DNA of 64,000 nt from Bacillus pumilus. GTDB taxonomy: Bacteria > Bacillota > Bacilli > Bacillales > Bacillaceae. This document shows, piece after piece, positions 57,505-64,000 of the stretch. Below the pieces are notes generated by a model, which was not told the DNA's origin, ran no database searches, and worked only from the letters and a program-made list of their open reading frames with translations. The stretch's first letter is position 1, and each line of letters starts with the position of its first letter. The DNA is taken from positions 1,920,272-1,984,271 of the forward strand of contig NZ_CP047089.1 in NCBI RefSeq assembly GCF_009937765.1. Reading direction: 5' to 3'. Both the position numbers and the translations under genes were made by a program.

Positions 57505-57759
57505 TGGTTTAAAAGAGTTATTTAAATAAAAAATAGAAACCTATTAGAAAATAAAGAGTATGTACTTCTTTTAGCAGATTAATCTTTAGATGATTTGCAA
57601 CATTTGATAAGATACATTTAATCATGGAAGGAAACAAAACGGTGTAGCACATTCACATCAAACAGTGCACTTTCTTTGAATAACTAAATGAATATTTGTG
57701 GGTACATTCACATCTTTAGCTGACATCATCATTGTGACCCAGTTTGAGGGGGAGAATTT

Positions 57760-58554
57760 ATGAAAAAACAAAATAATCATGAGGAGTTATTGAAAGGTGG
57801 AAATGTCTCGAACGTTTATCGTTCGGGAGATACGGTTCGTCGAGAAGTAAAGTCAGACAATATCAATATACGAAAGCTGCTGAAACATTTAGAAAAAAAG
57901 AATTTCTCCTATGCTCCAAAGTTTTTAGGGGTTGATGAAAAAGGCCGAGAGATCTTGTCCTTCATTGAAGGTGTAGCCGGTCATGATCCCTTAGAAGAAT
58001 ACATGTGCTCTCACAATGCTTTAAAAGAAATAGCGAGAATGCTTAGACGGTATCATGATGCTATTTGTGATTTTCCCATTTCAGACGATTGGGAACGAAT
58101 GGACAATACGCCTAACAACATAGAGGTTGTGTGCCATAATGATTTTGCGATGTACAACATTATTTTCAAAGATAAAAAGCCAGTGGGGATCATTGATTTT
58201 GATGTAGCTGCTCCGGGTCCAAGACTTTGGGATATCGCTTATACCCTTTATACATGTGTGCCTCTCAGTAGATTTTTTCGCAATGAAGCGGGGGAGATCG
58301 TTCATTATCACGCATTAGAACATGCAGGCCATATAAAGTATAGAGTCAACCTGTTTTTTGAAGCTTATGGTGAGAAAATAGCAGAAGGTTATGTGGAGAT
58401 GGTGCTGCTGCGTTTAAAAGGGTTATGTCAGTACATGAAACGAAAAGCGAGTGACGGGGATATTGCTTTTCAAAAAATGATTGATGAGGGGCACCTTGAA
58501 CATTATCAAAAAGACATACAATTCATTCATGAACACAGAAAAGAATGGGTTTGA
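57760..58554 (+). CDS. Aminoglycoside phosphotransferase-family kinase
   Basis: 264 residues of the APH/choline kinase fold. Nucleotide region GGNVSNVYRSGDTVRRE near 13-29; catalytic loop VCHNDFAMYN near 126-135 with Asp and Asn; metal-binding IIDFDVAAPG near 147-156. Substrate unknown: members of this fold phosphorylate aminoglycosides, macrolides, sugars or thiamine-type molecules. GAGGGGGAG precedes the ATG. It stands alone in the accessory stretch. Confidence 0.88.
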   Translation: MKKQNNHEELLKGGNVSNVYRSGDTVRREVKSDNINIRKLLKHLEKKNFSYAPKFLGVDEKGREILSFIEGVAGHDPLEEYMCSHNALKEIARMLRRYHDAICDFPISDDWERMDNTPNNIEVVCHNDFAMYNIIFKDKKPVGIIDFDVAAPGPRLWDIAYTLYTCVPLSRFFRNEAGEIVHYHALEHAGHIKYRVNLFFEAYGEKIAEGYVEMVLLRLKGLCQYMKRKASDGDIAFQKMIDEGHLEHYQKDIQFIHEHRKEWV

Positions 58555-58698
58555 GGATGCCAAGGGCCCTCTAAAAGAGAAGGAACAATTAGGTGTTTAT
58601 ACCACTCTTATCACGCTTACGTAAGAGACTAAAAGAAATTGACTTTATCTAGACCTAAAGTTATTTTTGAAATAGAGAAGATATGAAGGGGGCTGGAA

Positions 58699-59133
58699 TT
58701 GTTGTTTGAAGTGATCGTTTATGATAAAGCAAAATATCATTATGATGGGGATTTTCCAAAGGACTTATCTATTGAACAAGCCTTCGTACATACAGGCATG
58801 TTTTTGGGTTGGATCATTGATAATGATTTGTTCAGTGAAGAATTTGAAGAAGACATTGAGGGTGAAATTCAAAAATTTAAATCACGAGAAGTGACAGGGA
58901 CTCAAATTTATATGGACTGTGATGGAGTGTTTTCAAATGATATGCTGAATGATGAAGGAAATGAATTTGCCCAAGATTATTTCGATTTTGAAAATGGGTT
59001 GTATTTAGATGACTACGAGGAGACATTTCCAGAAGCTGAAGATGTATATGATGTTAAAGATAGTTGGGAGAACTACGAAAAAATCAAAAAAGTGATTCAA
59101 AAACGTTATTTAGATTGGGTAAATCAGCGTTAA
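58699..59133 (+). CDS. Small acidic protein of unknown function (DUF7832-like)
   Basis: 144 residues, strongly acidic, no signal or membrane span. AKYHYDGDFPKDLSIEQA and TGMFLGWIIDNDLFSEEF are near 11-50, a pattern I associate with an uncharacterised family often found beside toxin-immunity genes; the assignment is uncertain. TTG start after GAAGGGGGCTGG. The next gene follows after 64 nt in the same direction. Confidence 0.75.
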   Translation: MLFEVIVYDKAKYHYDGDFPKDLSIEQAFVHTGMFLGWIIDNDLFSEEFEEDIEGEIQKFKSREVTGTQIYMDCDGVFSNDMLNDEGNEFAQDYFDFENGLYLDDYEETFPEAEDVYDVKDSWENYEKIKKVIQKRYLDWVNQR

Positions 59134-59197
59134 GACATCAGATTTATGATTCAATTATAAATGAGTAATAGAATGTTAAAAAGGCGGAGTTGTTAAC

Positions 59198-59902
59198 TTG
59201 CAAATGAAGACAATTTTACAGACCATCATTGAAGACGAGAGGTCACATGATTATCCGCTTTTTAGACAGTACTGTGTGAAGAAAGAACAGGGTCTGCGTA
59301 AAGATGCGTTAAAGGTTCTCCAGTTATTTGTTGAAGAGATGAATGAGAATGAATTTGCAGCACGGCGTTCATTTGTTGCTTGGCTATTTGAGAAAATTGA
59401 ACGGTGTGACGATGGTCATCATGTGCTTGTGTATCCATTGATCATTGGGGTGATTCAGCCTGTTCTGCAAGAGTGGGAGAAGGTTGATCCGTTTGATGTG
59501 AGACCGTATCGCTGGCAAGGCTTGTTTGTGCAACAGGGAGAAGGGCTGCCCTATTTATTGAAAGCACTAGAGCTTGGAGGCAGCAAGGAGCAGCGTGTCA
59601 TTTTTCAAATTTGCGAAACCTATTTATCTGCTTTATGGTATTCGTATCATCATATACATGAAGATCTTTATTTAAGCACCTATGAGAAAGACCAAGAGCG
59701 AATTCAAGGTATTGAAGATGTCATGATGCTGATTGAAGATAAGAGGATTCGCACTAATGTTGAAAAACAAGTAGCCTATTATGGTCAGCTTTTATCAGAC
59801 TGGATGGAATTTCAGCAAACGGAGACAAGAGGTTTTATGAAATGGTGTGCGGAGCGTCAGAAGCCGTATGAGTGGGTAGAGGCTTTTTATTATCAACAAT
59901 AG
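59198..59902 (+). CDS. Hypothetical helical protein
   Basis: 234 residues, helical, with many aromatic residues; contains QYCVKKEQGLRKDALKVLQ near 24-42 and PFDVRPYRWQGLF near 92-104. No recognisable domain, signal or membrane span. TTG 59198 has GGCGGAG eight bases before it. It may be transcribed with the acidic gene before it. Convergent with the phosphatase gene. Function not known. Confidence 0.75.
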   Translation: MQMKTILQTIIEDERSHDYPLFRQYCVKKEQGLRKDALKVLQLFVEEMNENEFAARRSFVAWLFEKIERCDDGHHVLVYPLIIGVIQPVLQEWEKVDPFDVRPYRWQGLFVQQGEGLPYLLKALELGGSKEQRVIFQICETYLSALWYSYHHIHEDLYLSTYEKDQERIQGIEDVMMLIEDKRIRTNVEKQVAYYGQLLSDWMEFQQTETRGFMKWCAERQKPYEWVEAFYYQQ

Positions 59903-59906
59903 GTGA

Positions 59907-59939
59907 GGAAACGGCAGAGTTCATTCTGCCGTTTCTTTA
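59907..59939. terminator. Two-way terminator before the histidine phosphatase gene
   Basis: GAAACGGCAGA / TCTGCCGTTTC stem with a 6-nt loop and short T-runs, located at the meeting of two convergent genes. Confidence 0.8.
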
Positions 59940-60478
59940 TGCCATATTCGCTCTATTTCTACATGATCTGGTTTGTAATATGTCAGGACATAGACATCTG
60001 GATTGCTTAGTTTCTCCCACTCTTTGAATCCAATCGTGGGATCGGCGTGTTTAAGAAGCAAGCTCATGATATTGCCATGTGTGACAAATAGCGTATGATC
60101 TTTTTCTGAATTTATTTGTTCGTAGAGTACTTCTACAATGCGATTCATGGCTTCAAGGCTTGATTCTCCGCCCTCACAAGTCAAATGTAAGTCCGTAAAA
60201 CTGCGCTTTAGTTTCTCATACCAATCGTCTATTGGTTTGCGGCTTAGCACACGTTCAGAAAGACGCTGATCAATTTTGACTCTGAGTTGTTTTGCATGAG
60301 CAAGAGGTTCAGAGGTTTGGATCGCTCGCTTATAGGGACTTGAGATGATCTGGTTGAGATGGATGCTGGAAAAGAACTGTGCTAGTGCGTGAGATTGTGC
60401 GATGCCTTGTGGCGTTAAAGACGCATCCTCGGATTGTCCATTGGCTTGGCAGTGTCTAACAATATAATATGTTTTCAT
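59921..60478 (-). CDS. Histidine phosphatase family protein
   Basis: 185 residues of the phosphoglycerate mutase-like superfamily. The catalytic His9 is in IVRHCQANGQSE (the usual RHG is RHC here), SSPYKRAIQT near 46-55 has the phosphate-binding arginine, and the second histidine lies in FVTHGNIMSLLL near 130-141. Substrate unknown. ATG preceded by GGTGTGACC, a weak ribosome site. Confidence 0.85.
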   Translation of the reverse strand: MKTYYIVRHCQANGQSEDASLTPQGIAQSHALAQFFSSIHLNQIISSPYKRAIQTSEPLAHAKQLRVKIDQRLSERVLSRKPIDDWYEKLKRSFTDLHLTCEGGESSLEAMNRIVEVLYEQINSEKDHTLFVTHGNIMSLLLKHADPTIGFKEWEKLSNPDVYVLTYYKPDHVEIERIWHKETAE

Positions 60479-60501
60479 AGGTCACACCTTTCATCGAGTA
60501 T

Positions 60502-60528
60502 AAAAAAATCATCCAGGATTGGATGAGG
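60502..60528 (-). terminator. Terminator of the 63-residue protein gene
   Basis: CATCC / GGATG core with flanking pairs; minus strand ends in seven T. Confidence 0.65.
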
Positions 60529-60534
60529 ATAGGT

Positions 60535-60726
60535 TCATTTGTTCGGGTCTATTTCTTTATAGGGATCTGTGAGCTTCGAGGTGAGGTCTAAGTTGAACAA
60601 AAAATCATCTACGGTGTCTGTGCCAAAGGGAAGTGCGGAGAAGTTAATTGGGATGCTGTCTTCTTGTTTTTCAGAGGTGACCTGCTGTGTTTGCTGCTTT
60701 TTTTTCCAGTACTTAAACAAGCGCAT
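60535..60726 (-). CDS. Hypothetical 63-residue protein
   Basis: Short protein starting with a basic segment (LFKYWKKKQQTQQ) and continuing acidic, without membrane spans. A strong AAAAGGGGGGC ribosome site before the ATG and a terminator after it argue that it is real. No family recognised. Confidence 0.65.
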   Translation of the reverse strand: MRLFKYWKKKQQTQQVTSEKQEDSIPINFSALPFGTDTVDDFLFNLDLTSKLTDPYKEIDPNK

Positions 60727-60819
60727 GTGAAGCCCCCTTTTCTATGAAAAAGATGGATTTATACATAATATACGGGGAGAGTTGTCCAAGCGTCAAATGT
60801 TTTTTTCATAAGAATATAT

Positions 60820-60850
60820 GAAAAGAGCCACACAGGATAGTGCGGCTCTT
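60820..60850 (-). terminator. Terminator of the 89-residue protein gene
   Basis: AAGAGCC / GGCTCTT stem with further pairs inside the loop; minus-strand tail TTTTC. Confidence 0.65.
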
Positions 60851-61118
60851 ACATAGCACGATGTAATGCTTTTAGCAATTTGCGTTCGCATTTTAAGTTG
60901 TATCGCTTGCGATGGAGTTTATTCGTGTTACATCTGCCAATGACGTGTCTGACATCTTGATGATAAATGATAAGTTGTCTGTAAGCTGGATTATTTAATA
61001 ATGCATGAAACCAGCTATACCTTTTGAGCTCGCTTGCGTTTCGAGAAATATCCTCTTCATCTACCTGTAGAAAAGGAATATACACAGCTAGTGAGAAGAT
61101 ATCAAAAATGAATCCCAT
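60849..61118 (-). CDS. Hypothetical 89-residue protein
   Basis: A hydrophobic start (GFIFDIFSLAVYIPFLQV), an acidic patch, and a basic end rich in Arg, Lys and His. AAGGAGGAATTAAC precedes the ATG at 61118, so the longer frame from 61172 is not used. No known family; it might be a small membrane-associated protein. Confidence 0.65.
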   Translation of the reverse strand: MGFIFDIFSLAVYIPFLQVDEEDISRNASELKRYSWFHALLNNPAYRQLIIYHQDVRHVIGRCNTNKLHRKRYNLKCERKLLKALHRAM

Positions 61119-61183
61119 GTTAATTCCTCCTTCCATATTATTTCCTACGCTTAGAAGGAGGGAAGGTTTCATTCAATCAAACT

Positions 61184-61869
61184 TTAAAAACAATCCCAAT
61201 GCATAAACCATTCTTTTGTGTCTTTGTCGTAATAGAAATACATCGTGCCGTTATCACCAATCATAAACCGAGGTTTTTCTTCTGAGGCGATTTGTAGCAT
61301 GAATTCGCCTGGTTGATGATGGGGTGGGGATTGAATATATGCGCCATACCCACCAATTTTTGTGAATGAATAATTGGTGTATTGATCAAAGAAGTGTTCT
61401 GTCGCTGCATCACTTTCATTTACTTCTGATAAATCGACGTATGACCACGCTTCTTCCCAGCAAGGGTGGTCTTCTTGCTCACTTTTCTTCCATTGAATTT
61501 GAAAGGGTTTTAATCCTCTCACTTCTTCGGGAGTCTCAACTACTTCTAATCCATCCATAGTTGAATATTCAATGAGTTTCCAGCCTTCGCCGTTTTTGGT
61601 GATATCTATCGGAAGTGCTTTCTGATTGAGAAAGATTTGAATCAATTTACATTCATTGAATCCGTTTAATCCTCCTGGCACTTCAGGTAAATGAATTTGT
61701 AAGATCGGAATCATGGCACCATCTTCATCTATGGGCCAGCCTTGAGCAGGGTGGATGAAGAAATGACCGGCCAGCTGTGTGCTGTTGGATCAGGACGAAA
61801 GCCACCAATCTTAGCCATGACGGGTGTTTTTCCTATTTGTTTTAATTCATGAAAAGCTTTGATCTCCAT
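61184..61869 (-). pseudogene. DUF1963 (YwqG-like) gene with a frameshift
   Basis: Two frames together make a complete DUF1963-like protein. The first, from ATG 61869 (GGAGGGGTAAG upstream), reads MEIKAFHELKQIGKTPVMAK and GGFRPDPTAHSWP, then meets a stop at about 61729. The second, entering near 61770, reads FFIHPAQGWPIDEDGAMI and continues through LPEVPGGLNGFNECK to the end at 61184. One base is missing near 61767-61775, at CTGGCCGG. Either a broken gene or a sequencing error. The family has a role in toxin-immunity-like neighbourhoods but no firm function. Confidence 0.75.
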
Positions 61870-61887
61870 TACTTACCCCTCCAATCT

Positions 61888-62691
61888 TTAGCCTGCAATG
61901 TGAGCGTCATGAAAGGTGCCATTGATATTACCTGAGACAATGATGACATGTCCCCAAAATAAATCACCGTCGTGACAGTAGACCTCAAACTCTCCATCTG
62001 GGTAGGCATGCAAGCTTTCGAGTGAGATGCGGCTTATAAAGTGATCCAGCGTAAGCTCTTCTTGTGTTTCGGCGGAGTCATCTTGTGCCTGCCAGTCTTT
62101 AGCTAGTTCAATCAGTTGATTTGCTGCAAATGATTTAATAGAAGCATCCCATGTGCTCTGCTCTTCCATGAGCTGTCTAGCGGTTCGAAGAGAGTCGTTT
62201 ATTTTTTCGTCTTCTTCGAGGTTGAAGTAGAGAAGGCACTCTTCATTGCTCCATTGGATTGTTGTTTCAAACAAGTCTAGTCCTTTCACTAATTCAAAGG
62301 TGCCTAGCAGGTCATCATGATAAAAGACAGGTTTTTGGGCTTCTTCTAGAATCTCTTGTAGCTCTTCATCCTGTGTATTTGTATCGATAAGTGATACTAG
62401 CATGAACTCACCTTCACCTTTTCGGACCTGAAGTGTCACAATTGATTCTTTATGTAATTGTGCCTGCTTTTCCCTTAACCCCTCTTCATCTGTTAACCAA
62501 CATAGCCTTATGTTTTCGGTTGTGATGAGGTCTTTATCTTTCCAAGCAATTAGTGGAATAGAAGCGGTCCAAAGGGCTTCCTGTCCGGCTTTTCCTGCAC
62601 CTACTCCTGAAGGTCCTGTGACAGCAATGATGTGGACTATTTCTTCTGAAAATCGTTCTTCAAATGCGTTTATTTGTTTGTTATGTTTCAT
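61888..62691 (-). CDS. DUF2262-domain protein
   Basis: 267 residues, acidic, cytoplasmic. The last 45 residues (YPDGEFEVYCHDGDLFWGH, then IIVSGNINGTFHDAHIAG) are the DUF2262 domain. The first 200 residues include TGPSGVGAGKAGQ, which looks like a glycine loop but lacks the rest of a nucleotide fold, so I do not call it an ATPase. ATG 62691 follows GGAGGAC; the longer frame to 62763 is discarded. Eighteen nt upstream of the frameshifted gene in the same direction. Confidence 0.8.
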   Translation of the reverse strand: MKHNKQINAFEERFSEEIVHIIAVTGPSGVGAGKAGQEALWTASIPLIAWKDKDLITTENIRLCWLTDEEGLREKQAQLHKESIVTLQVRKGEGEFMLVSLIDTNTQDEELQEILEEAQKPVFYHDDLLGTFELVKGLDLFETTIQWSNEECLLYFNLEEDEKINDSLRTARQLMEEQSTWDASIKSFAANQLIELAKDWQAQDDSAETQEELTLDHFISRISLESLHAYPDGEFEVYCHDGDLFWGHVIIVSGNINGTFHDAHIAG

Positions 62692-63223
62692 GTGAATGTC
62701 CTCCAGCCTGATTTGTTGAAAATCTATATCTTTATCACACCGCATATGAGGAGGAGAAATCAAGCTTTTTCTGCTAAAACTTTTTTAGATTGTCAGAGAA
62801 GGGAAAATACATGGATGGCCTTGAGGTTGAGTCACAATAAACACGAATAAGATATGTAGCGAATTTTGTATAAAATTAGGATAAAGAGTCGAAAGACCTA
62901 GGTGATTCTTCCTTTTCTTTATAATTACTTTGACACGAATAGATGAAAAAAGTAAAGTAGTACTGAGTGATTTACAAACCCTTCTTCATCCATTGAATTG
63001 CAAAGTGTATGTAAATCAAACGTAAATGGATATTTTTCCTTTTATTTACTCGAATTTTTTTGAAACCTATGATGCTTCTCATACGTTATATTAAAGGAGC
63101 ACACATATCCGGCGGAAACAGAGCATCGGAATGCTTGGTGAAGAAGATTTACATTTGCAATATCAGTGTAAATTTTTTATGATTTCATTTATATTAGAAC
63201 GATAATAAGAAAGAAGAGGTTTT
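62692..63223 (+). other. Intergenic region and leader of ltaS
   Basis: No gene found in this 530-nt gap. Candidate control elements on the plus strand: TTGACA (62930) with a 17-nt spacer to TAAAGT (62953); TGAAAC (63061) with 17 nt to CGTT (63084), similar to an extracytoplasmic-function sigma promoter. A hairpin AGCATCGGAATGCT lies at about 63122-63136, and ATTTACA/TGTAAAT followed by TTTTTTAT at about 63148-63182, which looks like a weak terminator ahead of ltaS. Confidence 0.5.
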
Positions 63224-64000
63224 ATGAAAAAAATATTTGCGAACAAATATAGCTTTTTTGTATTGGCTGTCCTTTTATTTTGGGCGAAATCGTATGCAGC
63301 CTACAAAATGGACTTTAATTTAGGAGTGAAAGGTTCTTTTCAAGAGGGTCTTCTTTTATTAAATCCATTTAGTTCAGCCATTGTGTTTTTGGGACTGGCT
63401 CTCTTTTTGAAGGGTCGTAAATCTGCCATTGTTTTAATTGTGATTGACTTTATTATGACCGCACTTTTATATGCGAATGTAGCGTACTACCGTTTCTTTG
63501 ATGACTTTTTGACTTTCTCTACAATGAAGCAAGCAGGCAATCTTGGAGGAGGCATGACTGGCGGTGTGTTATCTAGTATTAAGCCACATGACCTTTTGTA
63601 CTTCCTTGATATTATTATCTTGATTGCGATTGTGATCTGGAGACCAGAAGTGAAGAAATTCCAAATGAAAAAGACATTTGCACTGTTGATTGTGGCTGCA
63701 GGTGTAGGACTATTCTTTGTAAACCTTCATTTAGCTGAAAAGGATCGTCCAGAATTATTAACAAGAACTTTTGATCATAAGTATGTTGTCAAATATTTAG
63801 GTGTTTATAATTATACGATTTATGACGGAGTACAATCTGCACAAAATGCAACACAGGTAGCAAATGCGAGCAGTGAAGATTTAACGGATGTTGTCAACTA
63901 TACAGCTTCTCACTATGCGAAACCAAACGCAGAGTACTTCGGTAAAGCTAAAGGGAAGAACATTATTAAAATCCATTTAGAAAGCTTCCAGTCTTTCTTA
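63224..64000 (+). CDS. ltaS: Lipoteichoic acid synthase LtaS (N-terminal part)
   Basis: Transfers glycerol phosphate from phosphatidylglycerol to build the lipoteichoic acid chain. The gene runs off the right edge; 259 codons are visible: five membrane spans in about the first 190 residues (the first is FFVLAVLLFWAKSY), then DRPELLTRTFDHKYVVKYLG near 183-202 and the beginning of the extracellular sulfatase-like domain (GKNIIKIHLESFQSFL). It resembles B. subtilis YflE (LtaS) more than its paralogues. The catalytic threonine lies beyond the window. ATG with AAGAAGAGG upstream. Confidence 0.93.
   Translation, partial: MKKIFANKYSFFVLAVLLFWAKSYAAYKMDFNLGVKGSFQEGLLLLNPFSSAIVFLGLALFLKGRKSAIVLIVIDFIMTALLYANVAYYRFFDDFLTFSTMKQAGNLGGGMTGGVLSSIKPHDLLYFLDIIILIAIVIWRPEVKKFQMKKTFALLIVAAGVGLFFVNLHLAEKDRPELLTRTFDHKYVVKYLGVYNYTIYDGVQSAQNATQVANASSEDLTDVVNYTASHYAKPNAEYFGKAKGKNIIKIHLESFQSFL

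Noticed and set aside
57649-57714. 11-base direct repeat ACATTCACATC (two copies, 55 nt apart)
   Set aside because: Too short and only two copies; could be an operator for the kinase gene but chance is as likely. Not a CRISPR or attachment site.
63061-63223. Riboswitch (c-di-AMP or Mg type) ahead of ltaS
   Set aside because: None of the conserved core sequences of these classes is seen; only simple hairpins.

Overview
The window is a firmicute chromosome segment, almost certainly from the Bacillus pumilus group (B. pumilus, B. safensis, B. altitudinis or a close relative). From 1 to about 54.3 kb the gene order is that of Bacillus subtilis from spoVD to defB, read in reverse. Proteins look closely similar to their B. 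subtilis counterparts, as recalled from family knowledge; no search was run. Departures from the B. subtilis order are a photolyase gene between ctaA and pycA, a lipoprotein gene between ylbE and ylbF, and a secreted repeat protein where B. subtilis has ylaA-ylaE.

Layout: 0-5.1 kb is the division and cell-wall cluster (spoVD, pbpB, ftsL, rsmH, mraZ). 5.2-20.2 kb holds bshC (bacillithiol), a panE-like gene and the ylb block, which includes rpmF, tmcAL, coaD, rsmD and the ylbF regulator. The ylbG-rsmD gap contains a sporulation small RNA (csfG/ylbH element) with its own sigma-F/G promoter and terminator. 20.2-27.7 kb is the caa3 oxidase cluster (ctaG,F,E,D,C,B) with ctaA divergent across four ResD-like boxes. 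27.8-44.6 kb runs through phr, pycA, ftsW, the yla block, typA and suhB to yktA. 44.7-53.2 kb has speA, the dual-function RNA SR1 with its 39-residue peptide, slp and the pyruvate dehydrogenase operon pdhA-D. A glycine-rich small gene and a peptide deformylase gene (def) follow.

At about 54.4 kb synteny stops. The C-terminal piece of an IS1182-type transposase is joined directly to the last ~75 nt of a 23S rRNA gene, followed by 5S rRNA and 16 tRNA genes in the trnD order. The 16S gene and nearly all of 23S are missing. This is either an assembly collapse or a real IS-linked deletion or rearrangement.

From 56.7 to 62.7 kb lies an accessory stretch. A diverged copy of the tRNA-Leu(CAA) 3' end plus terminator brackets a small orphan gene. 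Beyond it are an APH-type kinase, several small acidic proteins of unknown function, a histidine phosphatase, a frameshifted DUF1963-like gene and a DUF2262-like gene. The window ends inside ltaS (lipoteichoic acid synthase).

Many genes here start with TTG or GTG after a strong Shine-Dalgarno sequence, so several starts were moved from the longest ORF to the codon the ribosome site supports. The phoH-type gene appears to start at CTG.
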